DNA of 64,000 bases from Pseudoalteromonas sp. T1lg48. GTDB taxonomy: Bacteria; Pseudomonadota; Gammaproteobacteria; Enterobacterales; Alteromonadaceae. The notes beneath the pieces are model-generated. The model was not told the origin of the DNA. It worked only from the letters and a program-made list of their open reading frames with translations, and did not search any database. This document shows positions 43,091 through 51,748 of this stretch, piece after piece (position 1 is the stretch's first letter; each line of letters opens with the position of its first letter). A program made the translations under genes and the position numbers. Location of the stretch: NCBI RefSeq assembly GCF_002964785.1, contig NZ_PQCC01000023.1, positions 1 to 64,000 of the forward strand, in the 5' to 3' direction.

Positions 43091-44266
43091 CTACTCGTCT
43101 AGTTGCGGCTCTGGCACCCGCACCCAGCCTTCCATTAAACGGCGGGCACTGCGGCTCATGCTGACGCTATGCACTTCAACCTGCCCCGCATTCATATTCA
43201 CCGAGGCCCCCACTTGCAATGTGCCCGAAGGATGGCCAAAGGTCAGTGACTGACGTGCCACACCTCCGGCGGCAAGATTCACCAAGGTACCCTCGATAGC
43301 CGCAGCGGTGGCGATGGCAACGGCGGCCGTGCCCATCATGGCATGGTGCAGCTTACCCATAGACAAGGCACGAATTTGCACGTCTATGTCCGCTTTATCA
43401 ATGGCCTTGCCACTGGATGCCACATAATTGCTCGCCGGCGCTACCATAGCAATTTTAGGTGTATGCTGGCGGGTTTTCGCTTCTTCAATATCACCGATCA
43501 AGCCCATTTGCACAGCGCCATAAGCACGAATTCGTTCAAAGCGCGCAAGCGCCTGCTCATCATTATTGATATCGTCCTGCAACTCGGCCCCGGTGTAACC
43601 CAGTTCACTGGCATTCACGAAAATCGTGGGGATACCGGCATTGATAAAGGTCGCTTGTAGCTCGCCCTCGCCCGGCACGACTAGAGTATCAACCAGATTA
43701 CCCGTTGGCAGGACCGCACCATCACCGACAGGCGATAAAAAGTCGACTTTGACCTCAGCGGCCGGAAAGGTCACGCCATCGAGTTCAAAGTCACCAAGCT
43801 CTTGCACCAAACCGTCACGCATGGGTACGTGGGCGATGATGGTTTTATGAATATTGGCCTGCCAGATCCGCACTTCGGTGATACCGTTTTCGCAAATGCG
43901 TGATGCATCCACCAAGCCGTTATTAATGGCAAAGGCACCCACCGCAGCGGTTAGGTTGCCACAGTTGCCGCTCCAATCAATAAAGGGCTTGTCGATGGCG
44001 ACCTGGCCAAACAGGTAGTCAACGTCATGATCCGCTTTATCGCTTTTAGATAAGATCACCGTTTTACTGGTACTGGATGTCGCCCCACCCATGCCATCGG
44101 TATGTTTGCCGTAGGGATCCGGGCTGCCGATGACCCGCAAAAGCAAGGCATCGCGATAGGCGCCCGGCTGCTGCGCTTGTGCTGGCAAATCTTGCAGCGC
44201 AAAGAACACCCCTTTACTGGTGCCACCGCGCATATAGGTTGCCGGTATTTTTAGCTGTTGTGTCAT
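43091..44266 (-). CDS. prpF: 2-methylaconitate cis-trans isomerase PrpF
   Basis: PrpF isomerises trans-2-methylaconitate made by AcnD into the cis form used by the next aconitase, in the methylcitrate cycle for propionate. The 391-residue protein starts TQQLKIPATYMRGGTSKGVFF, the exact opening of PrpF. It also has GGATSSTSKTVILSKS and CGNLTAAVGAFAI, with the diaminopimelate-epimerase-like fold's Gly-rich loops. ATG 44266 follows TTGAGG. It is the last gene of the prp operon and lies behind an intrinsic terminator placed between acnD and itself. Confidence 0.95.
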   Translation of the reverse strand: MTQQLKIPATYMRGGTSKGVFFALQDLPAQAQQPGAYRDALLLRVIGSPDPYGKHTDGMGGATSSTSKTVILSKSDKADHDVDYLFGQVAIDKPFIDWSGNCGNLTAAVGAFAINNGLVDASRICENGITEVRIWQANIHKTIIAHVPMRDGLVQELGDFELDGVTFPAAEVKVDFLSPVGDGAVLPTGNLVDTLVVPGEGELQATFINAGIPTIFVNASELGYTGAELQDDINNDEQALARFERIRAYGAVQMGLIGDIEEAKTRQHTPKIAMVAPASNYVASSGKAIDKADIDVQIRALSMGKLHHAMMGTAAVAIATAAAIEGTLVNLAAGGVARQSLTFGHPSGTLQVGASVNMNAGQVEVHSVSMSRSARRLMEGWVRVPEPQLDE

Positions 44267-44276
44267 TATTAACCTC

Positions 44277-44319
44277 AAAAAAAAGGTGAGATCCCATCAC
44301 TAATGGGAGCCCACCTTTT
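44277..44319 (-). terminator. Internal terminator between acnD and prpF
   Basis: On the minus strand AAAAGGTGGG-CTCCCAT, five bases, ATGGGA-TCTCACCTTTT is followed by eight T in total, six to thirteen bases before the prpF ribosome binding site. It has all the features of an intrinsic terminator inside the operon, and should lower prpF relative to prpB-prpC-acnD. Confidence 0.75.
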
Positions 44320-44324
44320 GCAAT

Positions 44325-46916
44325 TTATACTGAGCCTTCAAGGAAGTCCTGCGCAAAGCGCTGTAATACACCGCCTGCACTGTAGATAGACAATTCCTCT
44401 TGGGTATCAAGGCGACATTTAGTGGTAATGGTCAGCTGCTCACCATTGGCTCGGGTGATCTGCACTTGCATGTCGGCACCCGGTGCTGGCTCGCCTAACA
44501 CCGTATAGGTTTCGCTGCCATCGAGGTTGAAGGTCTTGCGGTTTTCACCCGCTTTAAACTCCAGAGGTAACACACCCATACCAATCAGGTTGGTACGGTG
44601 AATACGCTCGAAACCTTCGGCGATGATCACTTCCACACCCGCTAAGCGAACGCCTTTGGCTGCCCAGTCACGGCTTGAGCCCTGACCATAGTCGGCACCG
44701 GCAACGATACATAACGGCTGCTTACGCTCCATATAGGTCTCAATCGCTTCCCACATGCGGGTAACCTGGCCTTCTGGCTCAATACGCGCCAGTGAACCTT
44801 GCTTCACCTCACCGTTTTCATCGCGTACCATTTCGTTAAACAGCTTAGGGTTTGCGAAGGTTGCACGTTGCGCCGTTAGGTGGTCACCACGGTGCGTGGC
44901 GTACGAGTTAAAGTCTTCTTCAGGCAGACCCATTTTCGCCAGGTATTCACCCGCCGCACTGCTGGCCAGAATCGCATTCGACGGCGACAGGTGGTCGGTG
45001 GTGATGTTGTCACCTAGCACCGCCAGTGGGCGCATGTCTTTCATGGTGCGCGGTGCCGCCAGTGCCCCTTCCCAATAAGGTGGACGACGAATATAGGTAC
45101 TCATTTCGCGCCAGTCATACAGTGGATTGTTCTTTTCACCGTAATCCACGTCTAAATCGAACATGGGTTCGTACACCTGACGGAAGTGCTCTGGCTTCAC
45201 GCTCTTGGCAATAACCGCATCGATTTCTTCGTCGCTTGGCCATAGATCCTTCAGGGTAATAGGCTGACCTTGCTTATCATAGCCTAAGGCATCCTTCTCG
45301 ATATCAAAACGTATGGTACCGGCAATGGCATACGCCACCACCAATGGCGGTGAGGCCAGGAAGGCTTGTTTCGCATAGGGGTGGATACGGCCGTCAAAGT
45401 TACGGTTACCAGAGAGTACCGCAGTCGCATACAGGTCGCGATCGATCACCTCTTGCTGAATTTTCGGATCCAGGGCGCCGCTCATGCCGTTACACGAAGT
45501 ACAGGCAAAACCCACCACGCCAAAGCCCAGGGCTTCCAGTTCAGGCAGCAGATTCGCTTCTTCTAAATAGAGTTTCACCGCTTTTGAACCCGGTGCCAGT
45601 GAGGTTTTCACCCAGGGCTTGCGCACCAAGCCAAACTTATTGGCATTACGGGCTAATAAACCTGCGGCAATCACGTTACGCGGGTTAGAGGTGTTGGTAC
45701 AACTGGTAATAGCCGCGATAATAACCGCGCCATCCGGCATCAGGCCTTCTTCTTGCTCAACATGCTTGGCGATACCGCGGGCTTGCAAGTCCGCCGTCGC
45801 CAAACGAGCATGCGGATTTGATGGACCGGCCAGGTTACGACCCACAGATGACAGATCAAAACGCAATACGCGCTCGTATTTCGCACCCGTCATGGCATCG
45901 GCCCACAGGCCCGTTTCTTTGGCGTACTGTTCAACCAGCTTAACCTGCTCGTCTTCACGACCGGTCAGTTTCAAATAGTCGATAGTTTGCTCATCGATAT
46001 AGAACATGGCCGCCGTGGCACCGTATTCCGGTGTCATATTCGAGATGGTGGCGCGGTCGCCCAGGGTCAGATGCGAGGCACCCTCACCAAAGAACTCAAG
46101 ATAGCTGGAAACCACACGCTCTTTACGCAGGAATTCGGTTAACGCCAGTACGATATCGGTGGCGGTAATGCCCGGCTGCGGCTTACCCGTCAACTCAACA
46201 CCGATAATATCCGGCAAGCGCATGTAAGAGGCACGACCCAGCATCACGCTTTCGGCTTCAAGACCACCCACACCCACGGCGATTACGCCCAGCGCATCAA
46301 CATGCGGGGTATGACTGTCGGTACCTACCAGGGTATCCGGGAAGGCCACGCCATCACGTACCTGGATCACCGGCGACATCTTCTCCAGGTTGATCTGGTG
46401 CATGATGCCGTTACCCGGCGGGATCACATCAACGTTTTTAAACGCTGTTTTGGTCCAGTTAATAAAGTGGAATCTGTCTTCGTTACGACGGTCTTCAATG
46501 GCACGGTTCTTCTCGAACGCGTCTGGGTCAAAGCCCGGCGCTTCGACCGCCAACGAGTGGTCAACGATCAATTGGGTCGGTACCACGGGGTTTACCTTGG
46601 CCGGATCGCCGCCTTTGGCAGCAATGGCATCACGCAGACCGGCAAGATCCACCAGCGCCGTTTGACCAAGAATATCGTGACAAACTACGCGCGCTGGAAA
46701 CCAAGGGAAATCATGCTCGCGCTTACGATAAATAAGTTGCTCAAGGCTTTGCGTTAAATCTTTTGGGTTACAACGGCGAACCAGATTCTCGGCAAGCACT
46801 TTTGAGGTATAAGGTAAGCCATCGTAGGCACCCGGCTCGATTGCATCAACCGCTGCTCGGGTATCGTAATAAACCAGCTCTGAGCCCGGCAGCGTCTTAC
46901 GGTATTGGGTATTCAT
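44325..46916 (-). CDS. acnD: Fe/S-dependent 2-methylisocitrate dehydratase AcnD
   Basis: AcnD dehydrates 2-methylcitrate to 2-methylaconitate in the methylcitrate cycle. The 863-residue protein belongs to the aconitase superfamily. Cluster cysteines are in AAITSCTNTSNP and GFACTSCNG, and the swivel-domain motif is GADYGQGSSRDWAAKG. The start MNTQYRKTLPGSELVYYDTR is AcnD-like. ATG 46916 gives the usual AcnD length; the open frame continues upstream to 46967 without a ribosome binding site. It follows prpC by 78 bases in the operon. Confidence 0.94.
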   Translation of the reverse strand: MNTQYRKTLPGSELVYYDTRAAVDAIEPGAYDGLPYTSKVLAENLVRRCNPKDLTQSLEQLIYRKREHDFPWFPARVVCHDILGQTALVDLAGLRDAIAAKGGDPAKVNPVVPTQLIVDHSLAVEAPGFDPDAFEKNRAIEDRRNEDRFHFINWTKTAFKNVDVIPPGNGIMHQINLEKMSPVIQVRDGVAFPDTLVGTDSHTPHVDALGVIAVGVGGLEAESVMLGRASYMRLPDIIGVELTGKPQPGITATDIVLALTEFLRKERVVSSYLEFFGEGASHLTLGDRATISNMTPEYGATAAMFYIDEQTIDYLKLTGREDEQVKLVEQYAKETGLWADAMTGAKYERVLRFDLSSVGRNLAGPSNPHARLATADLQARGIAKHVEQEEGLMPDGAVIIAAITSCTNTSNPRNVIAAGLLARNANKFGLVRKPWVKTSLAPGSKAVKLYLEEANLLPELEALGFGVVGFACTSCNGMSGALDPKIQQEVIDRDLYATAVLSGNRNFDGRIHPYAKQAFLASPPLVVAYAIAGTIRFDIEKDALGYDKQGQPITLKDLWPSDEEIDAVIAKSVKPEHFRQVYEPMFDLDVDYGEKNNPLYDWREMSTYIRRPPYWEGALAAPRTMKDMRPLAVLGDNITTDHLSPSNAILASSAAGEYLAKMGLPEEDFNSYATHRGDHLTAQRATFANPKLFNEMVRDENGEVKQGSLARIEPEGQVTRMWEAIETYMERKQPLCIVAGADYGQGSSRDWAAKGVRLAGVEVIIAEGFERIHRTNLIGMGVLPLEFKAGENRKTFNLDGSETYTVLGEPAPGADMQVQITRANGEQLTITTKCRLDTQEELSIYSAGGVLQRFAQDFLEGSV

Positions 46917-46994
46917 AATCATCTCTACATTGCGAATGGATGTGGTGCGCCAACGAATGTGCCGCACCGACAGGCAAGGTGGCTAAACCGTGGT

Positions 46995-48119
46995 TTAGCG
47001 CTCGCTTAGCTCAGGCACTGGACGCGCTTCTGGGCCGATATAACCCGCACTTGGGCGGATAATACGGTTGTTAGCGCGCTGCTCTTTCACGTGTGCGGTC
47101 CAGCCCGTTACGCGACTCATTACAAAGATAGGCGTAAACAACTTGGTTGGAATGCCCATAAAGTGATAGGCCGACGCGTGGAAGAAATCGGCATTACAGA
47201 ATAGCTTCTTCTCGCGCCACATCACTTCTTCACAACGTACAGACACAGGGTAAAGCACATCATCGCCTACCTCTTGGGCCAAACGCTCTGACCATTTTTT
47301 GATGATCACATTACGTGGATCGCTTTCGCGGTAAATCGCATGACCGAAGCCCATGATTTTTTCTTTACGCTCAAGCATGCCCATCAGTTCCTGCTCGGCT
47401 TCATCGGCATTGCTGAAACGCTCAATCAGTTCCATCGCTGCTTCGTTAGCACCACCGTGCAATGGACCACGCAGTGAACCGATAGCACCGGTTACACATG
47501 AATGAATGTCAGACAGGGTTGACGCACATACACGGGCGGTGAAGGTTGAAGCGTTAAACTCGTGCTCTGCATAGAGAATCAAAGACACATTCATCACATC
47601 GGCAAACAACTGCGACGGGGCTTTGTCATGCAACAGATGCAGGAAGTGCGCGCCCACCGAATCGTCATCGGTTTCAACTTCGATGCGCACGCCATCGTGG
47701 CTGAAGCGATACCAGTAACAAATAATGCTTGGGAAGATGGCAACCATGCGGTCGATGGCGTCATTGGCCTGGTCGAAGTCGGTTTCCATTTCCAGGTTAC
47801 CCAGCATAGAACAGCCGGTACGCATCACGTCCATTGGGTGGGCATCTTTTGGAATGGCTTCAAGCACGGTTTTAAGTGCCGCCGGTAGGCCGCGCAATGA
47901 TTTAAGTTTGGCTTTGTATTCAACCAGCTCACCCGCGGTAGGTAGCTCGCCGCGCGAAAGTAAAAAGGCCACTTCTTCGAACTGTACTTTATCCGCCAGT
48001 TCACTGATGTCGTAACCACAATAGGTTAGGCCCGAACCTGTTTTACCTACCGTACAAAGGGCTGTTTGACCCGCTTCTTGACCGCGCAGACCGGCGCCAC
48101 CTAATGCTTTATCTACCAT
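46995..48119 (-). CDS. prpC: 2-methylcitrate synthase
   Basis: PrpC condenses propionyl-CoA with oxaloacetate to 2-methylcitrate. The 374-residue protein is a short citrate-synthase family member. It has the active-site histidines in GPLHGGANEAAMELI and GFGHAIYRESDPR and the catalytic Asp in CNADFFHASAYHFMGIP. The N-terminal GLRGQEAGQTALCTVGKTGSGLTYCGYDI region is typical for PrpC of gammaproteobacteria. It lies 36 bases downstream of prpB. Intact and of normal length. Confidence 0.95.
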   Translation of the reverse strand: MVDKALGGAGLRGQEAGQTALCTVGKTGSGLTYCGYDISELADKVQFEEVAFLLSRGELPTAGELVEYKAKLKSLRGLPAALKTVLEAIPKDAHPMDVMRTGCSMLGNLEMETDFDQANDAIDRMVAIFPSIICYWYRFSHDGVRIEVETDDDSVGAHFLHLLHDKAPSQLFADVMNVSLILYAEHEFNASTFTARVCASTLSDIHSCVTGAIGSLRGPLHGGANEAAMELIERFSNADEAEQELMGMLERKEKIMGFGHAIYRESDPRNVIIKKWSERLAQEVGDDVLYPVSVRCEEVMWREKKLFCNADFFHASAYHFMGIPTKLFTPIFVMSRVTGWTAHVKEQRANNRIIRPSAGYIGPEARPVPELSER

Positions 48120-48154
48120 AATAATTCTCCTGAATTTTTCCTGTTGAAACTCGG

Positions 48155-49033
48155 TTACTTATTCTTGCCTTCGGCAAAAAGGGCATCGAGTTTTTGTTCG
48201 TATTCGTGATAGCCAAGATAATCGTATAGCTCCATACGAGTTTGCATGGTGTCTATTACGGCTTTTTGATCGCCGTTCGCTAGAATCGATTTGTACACAT
48301 TTTCTGCCGCCTTATTCATGGCACGGAATGCCGACAATGGGTAAAGCACCATGTCCACGCCCCACTCGCCTAGCTCTTTGCAGTTCCACAATTCGGTTTT
48401 ACCGAACTCGGTGATGTTGGCCAGAATTGGCACGTCTAACGCGTCGGCAAAGGCGCGGTAATGCTCTTCGGTTTGTACCGCTTCGGCAAAGATACCGTCG
48501 GCACCGGCGGCCACATAGGCTTTTGCACGTTCAATAGCGGCTTCCAGGCCTTCTTGGGCAAATGAGTCGGTACGGGCCATGATGAAGAAATCTGGGTCGG
48601 TACGGGCATCCACCGCCGCTTTAATACGGTCGACCATTTCCTCGACGGGAACGATTTCTTTATTTGGACGGTGTCCACAACGCTTTTGCGCCACCTGATC
48701 TTCGATGTGCACCGCGGCGGCACCGGCTTTTTCCATATCGCGGATGGTCTTGGCAATGTTAAATGCACCGCCCCAACCCGTATCGATATCCACCATCAAG
48801 GGTAGATCACAGGCCGAGGTAATGCGCTGTACATCGGCAATCACATCGTTCAATGAGGTCATGCCTAAGTCGGGCAGGCCGTATGAGGCGTTGGCCACGC
48901 CACCACCGGACAGGTAAATGGCCTGGTGGCCTAGTTGTTTGGCCATCATGGCACAGTAAGCATTAATAGTGCCGACAATCTGCAATGGCTGATTGGCTGT
49001 TAATGCGTCTCTAAATTTTTTTCCTGCGGACAT
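48155..49033 (-). CDS. prpB: 2-methylisocitrate lyase
   Basis: PrpB splits 2-methylisocitrate into pyruvate and succinate, completing the methylcitrate cycle. The 292-residue protein of the isocitrate-lyase/PEP-mutase family has [19 protein letters not shown], the metal-binding [17 protein letters not shown], and the signature loop [10 protein letters not shown] containing the catalytic Cys. Length equals PrpB of other species (about 295). It is the first structural gene after the regulator, 30 bases downstream of it. Confidence 0.96.
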   Translation of the reverse strand: MSAGKKFRDALTANQPLQIVGTINAYCAMMAKQLGHQAIYLSGGGVANASYGLPDLGMTSLNDVIADVQRITSACDLPLMVDIDTGWGGAFNIAKTIRDMEKAGAAAVHIEDQVAQKRCGHRPNKEIVPVEEMVDRIKAAVDARTDPDFFIMARTDSFAQEGLEAAIERAKAYVAAGADGIFAEAVQTEEHYRAFADALDVPILANITEFGKTELWNCKELGEWGVDMVLYPLSAFRAMNKAAENVYKSILANGDQKAVIDTMQTRMELYDYLGYHEYEQKLDALFAEGKNK

Positions 49034-49063
49034 TGTAAACTCCTGCTCTTTGAACGGTTGCGG

Positions 49064-49762
49064 TTATTGCGCCGCGTTAAATTTGTTTTCTATGTTATTC
49101 ATTGAATAGCTGATATGTCGCTTCATCAGCATCTCGGCCAGTTCGCCATCACGATTTTCAATGGCGTTAATAATAGCCAAATGCTCGTCGAATGCCTTGG
49201 AAACTCGAGGGCCCGTCATCCCCATTTGCACTCGGTACATGCGGATAAGCTGATATAAATCGTGATACAGCAAATTAAATAGGTGCTCGTTTTTCGAGCC
49301 CTTAATGATGCGGTAGTGAAAATCCAGGTCGCCGGCCTCTTGATAATAGGACTCCCCTTCTTTCACTCGTTGCTCATTAAGGTGCTTGTTTAACAAGGCT
49401 TTAATATTGGCAATTTCCTCGTCGGTCATGTTCTGTGCGGCAAGCCGACAGGCCAAACCCTCGAGGGCGGCACGCACCTGATACACCTCGATAAGACGCT
49501 CCGGCGTCAAGGCCACCACGCGACAACCCACATTGGCTTTGCGTTCAACCAGGTTGCAGGCTTCTAAGCGGTTCAGGGCATCGCGCAGGGTGGCGCGCGA
49601 TACACCATAGCGTTTTGCCAATTCGGGCTCGGAAATTTTCGACCCCTGTGCCACGTCTCCCTCAACGATGGCGCGGCGCAGCTCCACAAAAACTTGGTCT
49701 ACTGCGGTTGTCACCTGGTTTTGCGGTTCTATTGATTCATTAGTCACGGATTGATTGCTCAC
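49064..49762 (-). CDS. prpR: GntR-family regulator of the prp operon
   Basis: This is a 232-residue FadR-subfamily GntR regulator. The N-terminal winged helix-turn-helix ([21 protein letters not shown] ... [16 protein letters not shown], about residues 24-80) is followed by a helical FCD effector domain (about 95-225) with the metal-binding His residues expected ([20 protein letters not shown]). It is first in the operon with prpB-prpC-acnD-prpF. Three TGTCGACA palindromes lie upstream, the first centred about 17 bases from its start, so autoregulation and control by 2-methylcitrate are likely. This GntR-type PrpR is unrelated to the sigma-54 activator PrpR of enterobacteria. Confidence 0.88.
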   Translation of the reverse strand: MSNQSVTNESIEPQNQVTTAVDQVFVELRRAIVEGDVAQGSKISEPELAKRYGVSRATLRDALNRLEACNLVERKANVGCRVVALTPERLIEVYQVRAALEGLACRLAAQNMTDEEIANIKALLNKHLNEQRVKEGESYYQEAGDLDFHYRIIKGSKNEHLFNLLYHDLYQLIRMYRVQMGMTGPRVSKAFDEHLAIINAIENRDGELAEMLMKRHISYSMNNIENKFNAAQ

Positions 49763-49773
49763 GCCTTTCTCAA

Positions 49774-49912
49774 ATTGTCGACAATCTTGGCACCTACTAT
49801 GGGAGAGGTTGGGGATATTGTCAACCGTAGCCAGCCCATATTGTCGACATAAATTCTATTTATACCTGCTAAGATTAGTGCTTTGTGTGGAATTGAAACA
49901 AAAATGTCGACA
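49774..49912. promoter_or_regulatory. Cluster of TGTCGACA operators for the prp regulator
   Basis: ATTGTCGACAAT (49774-49785), TTGTCGACA (49841-49849) and TGTCGACA (49905-49912) are repeated with centres 63-66 bases apart. A degenerate TTGTCAAC lies at 49818-49825. The palindrome agrees with the GntR-type PrpR motif known from Shewanella. The cluster covers the promoter of prpR-prpBC-acnD-prpF and the upstream region of rsmF. Confidence 0.75.
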
Positions 49913-49988
49913 CTTTAAAAACATCGGCATTCACTATGGTGATGCGATACACTATGGCCAGATTATTTGCCCGTCATTGTCCATATCT

Positions 49989-51431
49989 ATGAACATCAAT
50001 ACCTATATCCCCGAAGCTTTTATTGATGATGTTAAAAGCTATTTGCCTGAACACCTTGAACTAGAAGACTTTATCAACGCCTGCCAAACCCCGCTTAAAA
50101 GAGCGGTGCGAGTTAATACGTTAAAGATGTCGACCGAGGAGTTTGAGCAAATATGTAACCAGCGCCGTTGGCATATCACCCCGGTGCCTTGGTGTGAAGA
50201 GGGTTATTGGCTAACCCGTCCAGAGCAAGAAGAAGAGTCCCTGCCTTTGGGCAGAACCGATTTGCACTTAAGTGGCTGCATCTATGTACAAGAGGCCAGC
50301 TCCATGCTGCCACCTACCGCCTTGAAAGAAGCTTTAGGCGAAGCCCATACGGTACTGGATATGGCTGCGGCCCCAGGCAGTAAAACCTCACAATTGGTGG
50401 CCATGCTCAACAATGAGGGCTTTTTAGTTGCCAATGAATATTCATCGTCACGGCTCAAGGCTCTCAGTGCGACGCTTAAACGCATCGGCGCCCATAATGT
50501 TGGGCTCACGCATTTTGATGGCGCCGTGTTTGGCGATTATATGCCGGAGATGTTCGACGCCATCTTATTGGATGCACCCTGCTCTGGTGAGGGCACGGTA
50601 AGGAAGGATGCAGATGCGTTAAAAAATTGGTCTTTGCAATCGAATATCGATATAAGCGAGGTACAAAAGTCGCTGATAAAAAGCGCTTTCCATGCCCTTA
50701 AAGTGGGTGGCACCCTGGTCTACTCTACCTGCACACTGACCCCGGTAGAAAACCAGGCCGTGTGCCAGTACCTGCTCGACGAGTTTGCCGGCTTAATTGA
50801 AGTAGAGCCGCTGAATGATTTATTTACCGATGCAGAAAAAGCGGCAACAAAGGAAGGCTATCTGCACATCTGGCCACAGATATTCGACAGCGAAGGCTTC
50901 TTTATTGCCAAGTTTAAAAAAACCGGTGCCAGAGCGGTCAGCGAGCCGAAATGCAAAAAAGGCGCTTTCCCGTTTACCCCAATGCCAGCAAAGCAGCAGC
51001 AAGAGTTTATGCAGTACCTTAAAAAGCAGTTCGGTATTAAGAGCTTACCCGGTGCCCTGCATATCCGCGATAAAGAGGTATGGTTGTTCCCAAGTGTGGA
51101 AAGTGAGCATTTATTAGAGGCGGTAAAATACTCCCGCATCGGTATTTTGATCGGCACCACACACAAAAATGGCGTGCGCCTAGAGCACGAGTTTGGCAGT
51201 TGCCTAGGGAAACTTGCCAATAAAAATGTCGTTGACTTATCCGCTGAGCAAGGCGCCGATTACTTTAATGGTAAGGATGTGCGCCTCAGCGAGCCAAGTG
51301 CGGCTCAAGGCGAGGTGATCATCCGCTTAAATGGGGCCAGCGTCGGTTTGGGTAAGTGGCAAAAGAATAAAATTAAGAACTCCCTCGCCAGAGATTTGGT
51401 CTTGGATGGACGGTTAATAACTTGGGAATAA
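49989..51431 (+). CDS. rsmF: 16S rRNA (cytosine-1407-C5)-methyltransferase
   Basis: RsmF methylates C1407 of 16S rRNA in 30S subunits. The 480-residue protein (E. coli 479) begins [20 protein letters not shown]. It has the Sun/NOL1/NOP2 SAM-binding core ([17 protein letters not shown]), two catalytic cysteine motifs [13 protein letters not shown] and [11 protein letters not shown], and a C-terminal RsmF-specific domain. ATG 49989 is chosen by homology because the 78 residues upstream in frame contain the operator region and do not look coding. No strong ribosome binding site is visible. Divergent from the prp regulator. Confidence 0.93.
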   Translation: MNINTYIPEAFIDDVKSYLPEHLELEDFINACQTPLKRAVRVNTLKMSTEEFEQICNQRRWHITPVPWCEEGYWLTRPEQEEESLPLGRTDLHLSGCIYVQEASSMLPPTALKEALGEAHTVLDMAAAPGSKTSQLVAMLNNEGFLVANEYSSSRLKALSATLKRIGAHNVGLTHFDGAVFGDYMPEMFDAILLDAPCSGEGTVRKDADALKNWSLQSNIDISEVQKSLIKSAFHALKVGGTLVYSTCTLTPVENQAVCQYLLDEFAGLIEVEPLNDLFTDAEKAATKEGYLHIWPQIFDSEGFFIAKFKKTGARAVSEPKCKKGAFPFTPMPAKQQQEFMQYLKKQFGIKSLPGALHIRDKEVWLFPSVESEHLLEAVKYSRIGILIGTTHKNGVRLEHEFGSCLGKLANKNVVDLSAEQGADYFNGKDVRLSEPSAAQGEVIIRLNGASVGLGKWQKNKIKNSLARDLVLDGRLITWE

Positions 51432-51546
51432 CTTGGGTATAAAAGCAGCAAAAATCAGCCTGTTTTTTTTACACTTTTTCACAAAACATTATAACTAACT
51501 GTTTTTAAATTAAATTTAATCGTTCAGATTTATTTCACTTTTTGCA

Positions 51547-51680
51547 GCGCGTTAACTACAATTAAGAAGACTTTCGCTTCTCCCGTATGAATGTGAACAG
51601 TTTATTTAGTTAGCGCACGGCTCATCAAGAGCCATTCCCCTATGCCCAGGACAATGCGGATTCGTCCTGGGCGTTTTTTA
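51547..51680 (+). ncRNA. Candidate small RNA with intrinsic terminator
   Basis: Between rsmF and the convergent PhoD-like gene there is an orphan plus-strand terminator (51644-51682), 210 bases after rsmF and unusable by the minus-strand gene. In front are a hairpin GGCTC-ATCAA-GAGCC (51619-51633) and a long-range stem GCGC..TAACTA (51547-51558) with TAGTTAGCGC (51607-51616). This is consistent with a trans-acting small RNA of 100-135 bases. I could not match it to a known family or define its promoter. Confidence 0.35.
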
Positions 51681-51682
51681 TT
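51644..51682 (+). terminator. Intrinsic terminator of the candidate small RNA
   Basis: GCCCAGGAC, eleven bases, GTCCTGGGC, then G and TTTTTT. A perfect nine-base GC-rich stem, functional only on the plus strand. Confidence 0.85.
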
Positions 51683-51748
51683 CTCCATCTAAATTTTTAC
51701 GTTAAATATCAATCTATTGTGAAAAGGTTTTGTGACTTTTTAGTATCA

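Noticed and set aside
49755..49988. N-terminal extension of rsmF
   Set aside because: The extra 78 residues would run through the TGTCGACA operator cluster and are not part of the family; ATG 49989 gives the normal length.
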